A DNA stretch of 58,472 nt, taken from positions 1 to 58,472 of the forward strand of contig JAGBEV010000054.1 of assembly GCA_017936785.1 (NCBI GenBank), given 5' to 3'. The stretch comes from Lachnospiraceae bacterium (GTDB lineage: Bacteria > Bacillota > Clostridia > Lachnospirales > Lachnospiraceae). The notes beneath the pieces were generated by a model, which was given only the letters and a program-made list of their open reading frames with translations, made no database searches and was not told the origin of the DNA. The position numbers and the translations under genes were made by a program. Of the stretch, positions 16,877-25,205 are shown piece by piece; within the stretch, counting starts at the first letter, position 1; each line of letters begins with the position of its first letter.

Positions 16877-18367
16877 ATGTTATTCAATTCCCTGAATTAT
16901 CTGGTGTTTTTTCCCATAGTTGTGCTTTTGTATTTTGCCATACCCGGTAAATACTTAAAGCTGCGCAATTTGTGGCTGTTAGCTGCAAGTTATTTTTTCT
17001 ATATGAATTGGAATGCAGCCTATGCGCTGCTTTTATTTGGTTCCACTCTTATTACATACCTGGCAGGGCTGGGAATCGGGATGGCTGTAAACAGAAATAA
17101 GACCTCTCTGGCAAAATGGATTCTTGGCGGCAGCTTTGTGATCAATCTGGCGATTTTGTTTTTTTATAAATATGCTAATTTTTTTGTAGAGAACTGTAAC
17201 CGGATTTTGGGACTTGCAGGACGAAAAGAGCAGCTTCCTTTTCTGGATGTGCTTCTCCCTGTAGGCATTTCCTTTTACATTTTTCAGGCATTGGGCTATA
17301 CCATGGATGTGTACAGAGGCAAAACTCATGCCACGAAAAATCTGTTTCGCTATATGCTGTTCGTTTCTTTCTTCCCCCAGCTTGTGGCAGGACCTATTGA
17401 ACGAAGCAGCAATCTGTTAGGGCAGTTTGAGGAAGAACATCGGTTTGATGTGGACCGGGTGCGGCAGGGGCTGCTCATTATGCTGTGGGGCTTATTTATG
17501 AAAATCGTCATAGCGGATAATATAGCCGTTTATGTGAATGCAGTATATGGCGGTTATATGGGCTATACGGGGGCAGAGATCATACTTGCCACGGTGTTGT
17601 TTGCTTTTCAGATCTATTGTGATTTCGGTGGATATTCTTATCTTGCCATCGGCAGTGCCAAAGTATTGGGCTTTACTCTGATGGAAAATTTCCATGCGCC
17701 TTATCAGGCAGTCAGTGTAAAGGACTTTTGGAAAAGGTGGCATATTTCCCTGACAGGATGGTTCCGGGATTATCTCTATATTCCTTTAGGCGGCAACCGA
17801 AAAGGAAAGCTTCGCAAATATATCAATACTTTTATTGTGTTTTTTGTCAGCGGCATGTGGCATGGGGCAGCATGGTCTTATGTGATATGGGGAGCCTTAA
17901 ACGGAATTTATCTCATTATAGAGGAAGCTACAGCCGGATTTCGAAAGCGGATTAAGGAAAAACTGCAGGTGGATGAAAGCCGCTTCAGTTACAGGCTGGG
18001 ATGCGGACTTGTGACATTTGCACTGGTGGATTTTACATGGCTGTTTTTCCGGGCAGAAGGTGTGGGACAGGCATTGGATATTATCAGGCAGACAATAGTC
18101 AGCCTTCAACTGCCGCAGATATTTGGACTTGCAGTAAACAGAATGGGATTTAGTATGCAACAGCTAACTGCTTTACTGGTGGCATTTATCCTTTTGGCAG
18201 TTGTAGATGTGATGACAGATAAAGGAAAAGATGTCTGCAGTCTGGTTTTGAAGCAGGGGATCTGGTTCCGGTGGCTGGTCTATCTGGGACTGCTTTTTAT
18301 GATCATGATGTACGGAGCTTATGGTCTGGAATATACCCAGACAGAATTTATTTATTTCCAGTTTTGA
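16877..18367 (+). CDS. MBOAT-family O-acyltransferase (AlgI/DltB-like)
   Basis: 496 residues, about ten or more membrane segments. The opening MLFNSLNYLVFFPIV and the membrane-buried catalytic histidine His329 in MWHGAAW are typical of AlgI-type MBOAT proteins, which pass acyl groups (usually acetyl) across the membrane to a surface polymer. The PQLVAGPI segment is also conserved. ATG 16877 is chosen over 16808 because GAGAGGAATC lies directly ahead and the family begins here. The next gene encodes its likely extracytoplasmic partner. The acceptor polymer is unknown. Confidence 0.92.
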   Translation: MLFNSLNYLVFFPIVVLLYFAIPGKYLKLRNLWLLAASYFFYMNWNAAYALLLFGSTLITYLAGLGIGMAVNRNKTSLAKWILGGSFVINLAILFFYKYANFFVENCNRILGLAGRKEQLPFLDVLLPVGISFYIFQALGYTMDVYRGKTHATKNLFRYMLFVSFFPQLVAGPIERSSNLLGQFEEEHRFDVDRVRQGLLIMLWGLFMKIVIADNIAVYVNAVYGGYMGYTGAEIILATVLFAFQIYCDFGGYSYLAIGSAKVLGFTLMENFHAPYQAVSVKDFWKRWHISLTGWFRDYLYIPLGGNRKGKLRKYINTFIVFFVSGMWHGAAWSYVIWGALNGIYLIIEEATAGFRKRIKEKLQVDESRFSYRLGCGLVTFALVDFTWLFFRAEGVGQALDIIRQTIVSLQLPQIFGLAVNRMGFSMQQLTALLVAFILLAVVDVMTDKGKDVCSLVLKQGIWFRWLVYLGLLFMIMMYGAYGLEYTQTEFIYFQF

Positions 18368-18399
18368 GAAAATGATATATGGCTGATAGGGAGAGTGCC

Positions 18400-19341
18400 A
18401 TGAAAAAGAAATTGCTTTTTGGGGTCAAGTGCATAATTATGCTGGGCATCGTTATCTTATTTTGTTTTCAGATCGTCATGCCCCAGTATCTGAATAATTA
18501 TCAGGCGTCGCTCATAGATAAAAATGAAAGATTGTGTTCCATTGAAGGTCCTAAGATCGTTCTGGTAGGAAACTCCAATCTGGCATTTGGAATAGATTCC
18601 CGGGCTATTGAAGAGGCTTTTGGAATGCCTGTAGTCAATATGGGAATGCACGGCGGCGTGGGAAATCCATTTAATGAACAGGCGGCACTGCAAAATGTCT
18701 GTGAGGGGGATATTGTGATCTTAAGCTACAGCAATTTTGACGATGGAGACGTGATCAAAAATCAGGAGCTGGCATGGATCACCATTGAAAATCATCCGGA
18801 TCTGTGGAAATATATCAGACCCAAGGACTGGCCGGATATGATAAAAGCATATCCCACCTATTTAAAGGATTGTCTGGATCTTTGGAGCCAGGGGATCGGA
18901 AATAAGGACAGCGGTGATGAATACAGCCGCCTTCAGTTCAACGAATACGGTGATAATATTTATGACAGACCGGTGCTTTTGCAGGAGACGGATTTCAGTC
19001 AGGTGCATATTCCCCAGGTGGGGGATGCCACCATTGACCGCATCAATGAATTAAATGCACAGCTAAATGAAAAAGGCGCTACTCTTTTCATGACGGCATA
19101 TCCTACACCGGTTTGTGAATACACACCCCCAAGAGAAGAATATGTGGCTTTTTCAGATCAAATTGAGGAAAGGCTGGATTGTCCATTGATTTCCCGCTAC
19201 GAAGATTATATGATAGATAAGGAGCTTTTTTATAACACTTATCTTCATTTGAATAATGAGGGAGTCCGGGTACGGACGGAATTGCTGATCGCAGATCTGG
19301 AGAAATATCTGGAGCAGGCTGACAAGAAAACATCAGAATAA
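18400..19341 (+). CDS. SGNH-hydrolase-like partner of the MBOAT acyltransferase
   Basis: 313 residues. One N-terminal membrane segment (residues ~8-27) anchors an extracytoplasmic domain. Ser59 in LVGNSNLAFGIDS takes the place of the SGNH block-I serine, and a late N-T-Y-L-H-L-N segment supplies the block-V type Asp/His region. By analogy with DltD and AlgJ/AlgX it probably finishes acyl transfer to the surface polymer. It starts 33 bases after the MBOAT stop; ATG 18400 follows AGGGAGAG closely, while ATG 18379 has no ribosome site. The family assignment is by motif and context only. Confidence 0.7.
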   Translation: MKKKLLFGVKCIIMLGIVILFCFQIVMPQYLNNYQASLIDKNERLCSIEGPKIVLVGNSNLAFGIDSRAIEEAFGMPVVNMGMHGGVGNPFNEQAALQNVCEGDIVILSYSNFDDGDVIKNQELAWITIENHPDLWKYIRPKDWPDMIKAYPTYLKDCLDLWSQGIGNKDSGDEYSRLQFNEYGDNIYDRPVLLQETDFSQVHIPQVGDATIDRINELNAQLNEKGATLFMTAYPTPVCEYTPPREEYVAFSDQIEERLDCPLISRYEDYMIDKELFYNTYLHLNNEGVRVRTELLIADLEKYLEQADKKTSE

Positions 19342-19403
19342 AGAAGGATAAAATGTGTAAATAGCCAAAGAAAAGAGAGAAACACAGGAGCAGGAGGCGC
19401 AAT

Positions 19404-20591
19404 ATGATTGTACAAAAATATAGAGATATGCTGGGAATGAAGTCGGTCATTCGGGAGATTTCCGGCTATGCTACTGAAAGAGGAAAAGAAATCGGATATG
19501 AAAATGTATTTGACTATAGTCTTGGAAACCCCTCGGTGCCGGTTCCCGAAAGATTTAACAAGGTGATCAAAGAACTGCTGGATACAAGAGAACCCATTGC
19601 TTTGCATGGTTACAGCCCCAGTCATGGTCTGCCGGAGGTAAGGGAAAAAATCGCCGCTTATTTGAGCGGGCGCTTCGGGCTGCCTTATGAGATGGAAGAT
19701 ATTTTTATGACCAGTGGTGCTGCAGGCTCTATTGCTCATGCTGTAAGGGCAGTTGCAGAACAGGGAGATGAGATCATTACCTTTGCGCCCTATTTTCCGG
19801 AGTATGGTCCCTATATTGCAGATACAGGAGCCGTTTTGAAGGTAGTTCCTGCAGATACGGAAAGTTTCCAGATCAATTTTGAGGCTTTTGCTTCCATGTG
19901 CAATGAGAAAACTGCAGCGGTATTGATCAATACACCCAATAACCCATCTGGAATTGTATATTCCACAAAGACCATTGAGAAGCTGGCAGAAATCTTAAAG
20001 GAAAAAGAAGAGCAGTTCGGACACCCTATCTATATTATTTCAGATGAGCCCTATAGGGAAATCGTATTTGAGGGAGTGGATGCACCTTGTGTATCCCGCA
20101 TTTATGATAATACTCTCATGTGTTATTCTTTTAGTAAATCTTTGTCCATTCCCGGTGAACGTATCGGTTATGTGGCAGTGAATCCCAATTGCAGGGATGC
20201 AGCATTGATTGTGGATATGTGTACACAGATTTCCAGAGGGATCGGACATAACTGTCCATCTTCCCTGATCCAGTTAGCAGTAGCGGAAATGCTGGAGGAG
20301 ACTTCGGAGCTTTCCGTTTATGAAACCAATATGAACATTCTTTATAAAGAGCTGACAGCATTGGGATTTACCTGTGTAAAGCCGGGCGGAACATTTTATA
20401 TTTTCCCCAAAGCCCCAATAGAGGATGCAAAGAAATTCTGTAAGGATGCGTTAAAATATGACCTGTGTCTGGTTCCCAGCGATACTTTCGGATGTCCGGG
20501 ATATTTTAGGATGGCATACTGCATCCAGACGGAAAAGGTAGAACGTTCCTTAGAAGCGATCCGCAAGATTGCCAGGGACTACGGAATGTAA
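19404..20591 (+). CDS. PLP-dependent aminotransferase, class I/II
   Basis: 395 residues, fold type I aminotransferase of the aspartate/aromatic group. Visible are the NTPNNPSG motif, ISDEPYR with the PLP-pyridine Asp, and the Schiff-base lysine Lys245 in SFSKSLSIPGERIGY. It moves amino groups between amino acids and 2-oxo acids in the cytoplasm; the specific substrate cannot be read. AGGAGCAGGAGG precedes the ATG. It starts a run of same-strand genes (patatin, uppP) with short gaps, probably one transcript. Confidence 0.9.
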   Translation: MIVQKYRDMLGMKSVIREISGYATERGKEIGYENVFDYSLGNPSVPVPERFNKVIKELLDTREPIALHGYSPSHGLPEVREKIAAYLSGRFGLPYEMEDIFMTSGAAGSIAHAVRAVAEQGDEIITFAPYFPEYGPYIADTGAVLKVVPADTESFQINFEAFASMCNEKTAAVLINTPNNPSGIVYSTKTIEKLAEILKEKEEQFGHPIYIISDEPYREIVFEGVDAPCVSRIYDNTLMCYSFSKSLSIPGERIGYVAVNPNCRDAALIVDMCTQISRGIGHNCPSSLIQLAVAEMLEETSELSVYETNMNILYKELTALGFTCVKPGGTFYIFPKAPIEDAKKFCKDALKYDLCLVPSDTFGCPGYFRMAYCIQTEKVERSLEAIRKIARDYGM

Positions 20592-20608
20592 AAAGAGGTG
20601 GAATTTGC

Positions 20609-21544
20609 ATGGAAATAAAAAAGCATAAAGTAAATCCGGAGGGAGAGCAAAAGATTTTAAAATGCGCAGGAAAAGCCATTGAAAAGGAGCAGATGATCAA
20701 GGGCGGTCTGATCCTGGAAGGCGGCGGCATGAGAGGAATTTATACTGCCGGAGTTCTGGATTATTTTCTGGAACAGAAGCTGTTCTTTTCCGATTGCTAT
20801 GGTGTCAGTGCAGGGGCATGTCATCTGTGCAGTTATCTGTCGGGGCAAAAGGGCAGGGCTTACCGTGTTTTTGTGAATTATCTGAAGGATAAAGAATACT
20901 GCAGTCTCCGCAGTCTGATCACCACCGGGGATCTGTTTGGGGCAAAGATGTGCTATGATACCATCCCCAATAAATTAGACCCCTATGATTATGATGCTTT
21001 TACGGCTTATCCGGGGAGAGCCTATGCGGTTGTGACCAACATTATGACAGGAAAAGCGGAGTATAAACCCCTTAGGGAGATGCATAGAGATATAATAGCA
21101 GTCAGGGCATCAGCTTCCCTGCCGCTGATTTCCAACAATGTCTATATTGACGGCATTCCTTATCTGGATGGAGGAATTGCAGACTCTATTCCGATTATCC
21201 GTTCTTTAAAAGATGGAAATAAAAAGAATGTGATCATTATGACTAAGGAAATGGGATATCGGAGAAAACCCACTTCCCATATGGAAGCCATCAGGATACG
21301 CTATCACAAATATCCGGCACTTGTAAGAGATATGGCAAGGCGGCATATTGCTTACAATAAAACCCTGGATTTTATTGAGGAACATGAGAAAAAGGGGCAT
21401 ATTTTTGTGATCCGTCCTAAAGTCAATCCCAATGTGGGCAGGCTGGAAAGGGATGAAACCAAGCTGAAAGCACTTTACGAAACCGGTTATGAGGATGCAA
21501 AAGAGTCCCTGGAAGATTTGAAAAAATATTTGAATTTAAGTTAG
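20609..21544 (+). CDS. Patatin-like phospholipase
   Basis: 311 residues. The patatin signatures are complete: oxyanion loop EGGGMRGIY, nucleophile Ser67 in GVSAG, and catalytic Asp187 in LDGGIADSIP. It is a predicted cytoplasmic or membrane-associated lipid acyl hydrolase, similar to the YjjU group. No signal peptide is seen. The first ~30 charged residues before the conserved start are unusual; an internal ATG at MIKGGLIL could be an alternative, but AGAGGTGG precedes the longer start. Confidence 0.9.
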   Translation: MEIKKHKVNPEGEQKILKCAGKAIEKEQMIKGGLILEGGGMRGIYTAGVLDYFLEQKLFFSDCYGVSAGACHLCSYLSGQKGRAYRVFVNYLKDKEYCSLRSLITTGDLFGAKMCYDTIPNKLDPYDYDAFTAYPGRAYAVVTNIMTGKAEYKPLREMHRDIIAVRASASLPLISNNVYIDGIPYLDGGIADSIPIIRSLKDGNKKNVIIMTKEMGYRRKPTSHMEAIRIRYHKYPALVRDMARRHIAYNKTLDFIEEHEKKGHIFVIRPKVNPNVGRLERDETKLKALYETGYEDAKESLEDLKKYLNLS

Positions 21545-21553
21545 GAGAATCCT

Positions 21554-22390
21554 ATGGTAGAAATTTTAAAAGCGATATTGTTCGGAGTTGTAGAAGGAAT
21601 TACGGAGTGGCTTCCTATCAGCAGTACAGGCCATCTGATCCTGTTAAATGAATTTGTCACACTGGATGTAAGTGAAGAATTCTGGTCCATGTTTGAGGTG
21701 GTCATTCAGCTGGGAGCGATCCTTGCCGTAGTAGTCCTCTTCTGGAATCAGATTTTCCCCTTCTATTTCGGAGAAAAGGCAAAGGAAAACGGCGGCATCA
21801 TCAGAAAGGATGTTTTTGTACTGTGGTTTAAGATTGTGGCAGCATGTGTTCCTGCGGCAATTGTAGGTCTTGCCTTTGATGATGTACTGGAGGAGTATTT
21901 CTACAATTACCAGACGGTTGCTATTATGCTGATCCTATTCGGAATTCTTTTTATTATAGTGGAAAACTTTAATAAGGGAAAAAAGCCGAAGATCAGAAAA
22001 TTAGCAGATATTACTTATACCACGGCAATTATGATCGGGGTGTTCCAGCTGATCGCAGCTGTATTTCCGGGGACCTCCCGTTCCGGTGCTACCATCGTAG
22101 GAGCGCTGCTCATCGGGGTTTCCAGAACAGTAGCGGCAGAATTTACCTTCTTTCTGGCAATTCCGGTCATGTTCGGAGCAAGCCTTTTGAAGATTGTGAA
22201 ATTTGGTTTTCACTTTACGGGAATGGAAATGGCAATCCTTTTAACGGGAATGATCGTGGCGTTTATTGTATCCATAGTAGTCATTAAATTCCTGATGGGT
22301 TATATCAAAAAGCATGATTTCAAAGTGTTTGGCTGGTACAGGATCATTCTGGGTATTCTGGTCCTGGGATATTTTATGATCGCTGGATAG
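21554..22390 (+). CDS. uppP: Undecaprenyl-diphosphatase
   Basis: 278 residues, eight membrane segments. It carries both family motifs: EGITEWLPISSTGH near the N-terminus and PGTSRSGATI in the middle. The enzyme removes a phosphate from undecaprenyl diphosphate so the lipid carrier can be reused for peptidoglycan and other surface polymers, and gives bacitracin tolerance. The ribosome site TTAGGAGAA overlaps the patatin stop codon, so the two are translationally close. It runs convergently into the next gene with only 13 bases between. Confidence 0.96.
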   Translation: MVEILKAILFGVVEGITEWLPISSTGHLILLNEFVTLDVSEEFWSMFEVVIQLGAILAVVVLFWNQIFPFYFGEKAKENGGIIRKDVFVLWFKIVAACVPAAIVGLAFDDVLEEYFYNYQTVAIMLILFGILFIIVENFNKGKKPKIRKLADITYTTAIMIGVFQLIAAVFPGTSRSGATIVGALLIGVSRTVAAEFTFFLAIPVMFGASLLKIVKFGFHFTGMEMAILLTGMIVAFIVSIVVIKFLMGYIKKHDFKVFGWYRIILGILVLGYFMIAG

Positions 22391-22403
22391 AAAAGTATCT
22401 GTT

Positions 22404-23048
22404 TTAAAGCTGATTTAAGTAGCGGTATATGCTGGCTTTTGAAATGCCGGTGTATTCCGCTATTTCTGTTATGGCGCCTTTCATATGGAAGACACCCCGG
22501 TTGTTCAATTCTCTGATGAAGGTTTGTTTTTCCCTTTTGCTCAGGTGCTCCGGCAGTGTGCTGGAGTTGAACAGTTTATAAGAACACATTTCACAGATCT
22601 CTTTGGGAGAATTGGTAAACAGCTCTACAATCTCGGATTCTTTTTCCTCTTCATTTAACTGGTAATTTTCTTTTACAAAATTCACAATGCTCTGGGCAAA
22701 GCGGTTGTATTTCTCGGTACAATGGTTGATACAGAGCATTCCCAAAAGTTCGCCTTTTTCATTTTTGATAAACATTGTGGAGCAGCGAAGTTTCTCTCCG
22801 TTGGCGGAAATGCCGTCATAGTTGTATTTATAGTCAGTTTTTTGATATTCCCTGGTGAAAATAAAATTGAGTGCCAATGCACTTAAAGGTGCGGAGGTGG
22901 TTCTTCCGCTGATATGTTCATTGGCAAGGGCAATGATCTTGTATTCGTCATTGACGAAGCTGTGCAGAACGATTTCGTAGTCGGGACCTAGTGCTTTTCC
23001 CAGAAATTCTACTAAGGCAATATATTGTGTTTTCCAAAAATCTTCCAT
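22404..23048 (-). CDS. YheO-type PAS/HTH transcriptional regulator
   Basis: 214 residues. The N-terminal ~115 residues are a YheO-like PAS domain (DYEIVLHSF, LLGMLCIN). The C-terminal ~65 residues form the HTH_22-type DNA-binding domain ending in TEIAEYTGISKASIYRYL. Relatives include DauR, which controls D-amino-acid genes. It is divergent from the sulfur amino-acid cluster and is its probable regulator, which is inferred from position. Start at 23048 follows a modest GGGTGG site. Confidence 0.82.
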   Translation of the reverse strand: MEDFWKTQYIALVEFLGKALGPDYEIVLHSFVNDEYKIIALANEHISGRTTSAPLSALALNFIFTREYQKTDYKYNYDGISANGEKLRCSTMFIKNEKGELLGMLCINHCTEKYNRFAQSIVNFVKENYQLNEEEKESEIVELFTNSPKEICEMCSYKLFNSSTLPEHLSKREKQTFIRELNNRGVFHMKGAITEIAEYTGISKASIYRYLNQL

Positions 23049-23082
23049 TCTTAATCCACCCTTTCTTTACACAGACAATAAA

Positions 23083-23379
23083 ATTTTCTCACAATTGTCC
23101 AATTGGATAAAATTACCGTTCAATCATAGCATACAAATGAGAAAATGTATAGAAAAATGAGAAAATATTCTCAAATGTGAAAAAATATGGAAATAAAATG
23201 AGAAAATAATTGTAAAAAATAGAACAAAATGAGAAAAAATATTGTGAAAAATACACAAGAGAAAGATGGAATTATGAGAAAATAAAAAGCTCAAATTGAG
23301 AGAAAAAAGTAGGAAAATGAATACTGTTTTTTAAAAAATCCAGGAAAAAGGCAGATTTATACGTAAAAAATGAGAAAAT
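23083..23379 (+). repeat. Array of ATGAGAAAAT direct repeats in a divergent control region
   Basis: Exact ATGAGAAAAT copies lie at 23137-23146, 23157-23166, 23198-23207, 23274-23283 and 23370-23379. A copy with two extra A is at 23229-23240, and an inverted TGAGAAAAT at 23083-23091. Start-to-start distances 20, 41, 31, 45 and 96 are mostly near multiples of the ~10.3-base helical turn for the first four. Two 8-base palindromes, ACAATTGT and CCAATTGG, adjoin at 23091-23106. The stretch between the two divergent genes holds no gene I can support; the array is a candidate operator for the YheO-type regulator. Confidence 0.6.
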
Positions 23380-23429
23380 CCATTATAAAAAGGCTCTCAA
23401 AATAGAAAAAACAGGAAGATTTTGGGTTA

Positions 23430-23458
23430 TTGACAAATAAATCCGGGAGAAATATAAT
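23430..23458 (+). promoter_or_regulatory. Perfect consensus promoter of the sulfur amino-acid cluster
   Basis: TTGACA 23430-23435, 17-base spacer, TATAAT 23453-23458. Transcription should start near 23465, leaving a ~140-base leader. Confidence 0.85.
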
Positions 23459-23523
23459 GGCTACATCAAGTGAGACAAAATCTATCAAAAATAATAAAAA
23501 TGAAATAATGTTAGTTTGAGACG

Positions 23524-23567
23524 AATGCAAAGATGTATTTCCATAAATATGTCTTTGCATTTTTTTT
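23524..23567 (+). terminator. Intrinsic terminator inside the cluster leader (attenuator)
   Basis: AATGCAAAGA 23524-23533 pairs with TCTTTGCATT 23552-23561, with extra ATTT/AAAT pairing inside, followed by eight T (23560-23567). It lies between the consensus promoter and the first gene at 23604, so most transcripts would stop here unless termination is relieved. Two TGAGAC copies (23471-23476, 23517-23522) lie in the RNA ahead of it. Confidence 0.75.
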
Positions 23568-23603
23568 ATACCCCAGGGGGTAAAGATAAGAGGATAAAAA
23601 AGT

Positions 23604-24242
23604 ATGGAAGAAAAGAAAATGTGTTTCAGCTGTGTTGACTGCGGATTGAGAAATTGTGACTCAGGGAAGAAGACCTATCCCAAGTTCTGTCTGTCTCAGG
23701 GCTTAGATCCAAAAGTCAGGGAAGCGGTCAAAGAAAAATACATAAAAGATAAAGAAAATAACAGGATCATGCAGGCAAGCGCCGAGGTGGAATGTGATTA
23801 TTATTGTAAGCTGACCCGGGTTCAGGAAACTGTAGAATGGGCAAAGCGCCTGGGAGCAAAAAGGATCGGAATCGCTTCCTGCGTGGGACTTTTAAATGAA
23901 AGCCGGGTTCTGGCAAAAATCCTTCGTGCCCATGGTTTTGAAGTCTATGGCGTGGGCTGCAAGACAGGAGAAATCCCCAAAACGGAAATCGGGATTGATG
24001 CAAGATGTATGGAAGTGGGAGCAAATATGTGCAATCCCATTCTGCAGGCGGAATTGCTGGCAAAAGAAAATACGGATATCAATATTGTCATGGGACTTTG
24101 TGTAGGGCATGACAGTCTGTTTTATAAATATTCCAAGGCACCGACTACTACGCTGGTGACCAAGGATCGTGTTTTAGGTCATAATCCGGTAGCTGCGCTG
24201 TATACGGCGGACACCTATTATGAAGATAAATTGTTCCATTAA
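23604..24242 (+). CDS. DUF1847 cysteine-rich protein
   Basis: 212 residues with many cysteines, including N-terminal C-x-x-C-x-x-C-type spacing (SCVDCGLRNC), a mid CDYYC, and later CxxGLL, GCKTGE, ARCMEVGANMCNP and GLCVGHDS segments. This matches the DUF1847 family of presumed metal-binding cytoplasmic proteins of anaerobes. The biochemical role is not established. As first gene of the cluster it shares the attenuated transcript with sulfur amino-acid transport and breakdown genes, which suggests a link to sulfide, thiol or metal chemistry. AGAGGA precedes the ATG. Confidence 0.85.
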   Translation: MEEKKMCFSCVDCGLRNCDSGKKTYPKFCLSQGLDPKVREAVKEKYIKDKENNRIMQASAEVECDYYCKLTRVQETVEWAKRLGAKRIGIASCVGLLNESRVLAKILRAHGFEVYGVGCKTGEIPKTEIGIDARCMEVGANMCNPILQAELLAKENTDINIVMGLCVGHDSLFYKYSKAPTTTLVTKDRVLGHNPVAALYTADTYYEDKLFH

Positions 24243-24272
24243 CCAATGATTCATTTACAGGAGGAGAAAATT

Positions 24273-25154
24273 ATGAAAAAGAAACTATTGGCATTACTGA
24301 TGGCAGCTGCAATGACTGCATCTCTGGCAGCATGTGGCAGTGAAAGCGCACCGGCAGAAGGCACAAATGATGCGACCCAGGAAACAGAAGCAGCCGAATC
24401 CCAAGGCGGAACAGAGGAAAGTGAAGCATCGGGAGATGTAAAAACCGTTGTTGTTTCCATGGATGGAGCAACAGCTCCCTTTAACTATCAGGATGATAAC
24501 GGAGATCTGGTAGGATATGAGGTAGAGGTTTTGGAAGAGATTGCAGAGAGAGCAGGAGATATTGAGTTTGAATATAATATCACAACCTGGGACGGTATTT
24601 TTGCAAGCGTGGATTCCGGTAAGGCAGATATGATCGTTAATAATATTACAAAGAAGCCGGAACGTGAAGAAAAGTATCTGTTCTCCGATTACTACTACTT
24701 TACCAACCATACAGTTATCGTTGTTCCTAAAGGAGATACCACGATCCAGACCATCGATGACCTTCAGGGTAAATCCGTTGAGTCCGAAGCAGGTGTAGCA
24801 GTTACACTTTTCCTGGAGGAATATAATGAGCAGCATCCTGATAATCCTATCAATATTTCCTATACAGATGCAGGTATTTCCAGCATCATCAGCAACGTTG
24901 CTACAGGAAGATATCCCGCATGTATTTATGCACAGACTTATGTTGATGAAGTAGTAAAACAGCTGGGCATTGAAGTTGACTGCATCTCTATCCCCAATGA
25001 AGATGAAATTCAGTCCTCTGAAGCATGGTTCTTATACAGCCAGGACAATGAAGAGTTAAAAGCAGAGATCGATCCTATCCTGAAAGAAATGAAGGATGAC
25101 GGAACTTTAGCTGAGCTTTGTGAAAAATGGATGGGTGCTGACTATACAGAATAA
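24273..25154 (+). CDS. Polar amino-acid ABC transporter substrate-binding lipoprotein
   Basis: 293 residues. Lipoprotein signal with lipobox around SLAACGSE, a Glu/Thr/Ser-rich spacer, then an SBP_bac_3 fold (FNYQDDNGDLVGYEVEVLEEI, DMIVNNITKKPERE, and the late LAELCEKWMG). It delivers a polar amino acid to the permease and ATPase encoded in the same cluster. Neighbouring C-S lyases make cystine, cystathionine or another sulfur amino acid the likely ligand. ATG 24273 follows AGGAGGAG at good spacing; the in-frame ATG 24246 does not. Confidence 0.9.
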   Translation: MKKKLLALLMAAAMTASLAACGSESAPAEGTNDATQETEAAESQGGTEESEASGDVKTVVVSMDGATAPFNYQDDNGDLVGYEVEVLEEIAERAGDIEFEYNITTWDGIFASVDSGKADMIVNNITKKPEREEKYLFSDYYYFTNHTVIVVPKGDTTIQTIDDLQGKSVESEAGVAVTLFLEEYNEQHPDNPINISYTDAGISSIISNVATGRYPACIYAQTYVDEVVKQLGIEVDCISIPNEDEIQSSEAWFLYSQDNEELKAEIDPILKEMKDDGTLAELCEKWMGADYTE

Positions 25155-25205
25155 CAGCATGCCATGGAAAATGATACAACTACAAAAGGTGTCATAAAAA
25201 TATGA

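Noticed and set aside
23083-23379. CRISPR array or replication iterons
   Set aside because: Repeats are only 10 bases with irregular gaps, no spacers of constant length, and no cas or replication genes are near.
23457-23520. Possible 20-codon leader peptide starting ATGGCTACATCA
   Set aside because: Its ATG overlaps the -10 box, so it lies upstream of the expected transcript start and has no ribosome site.
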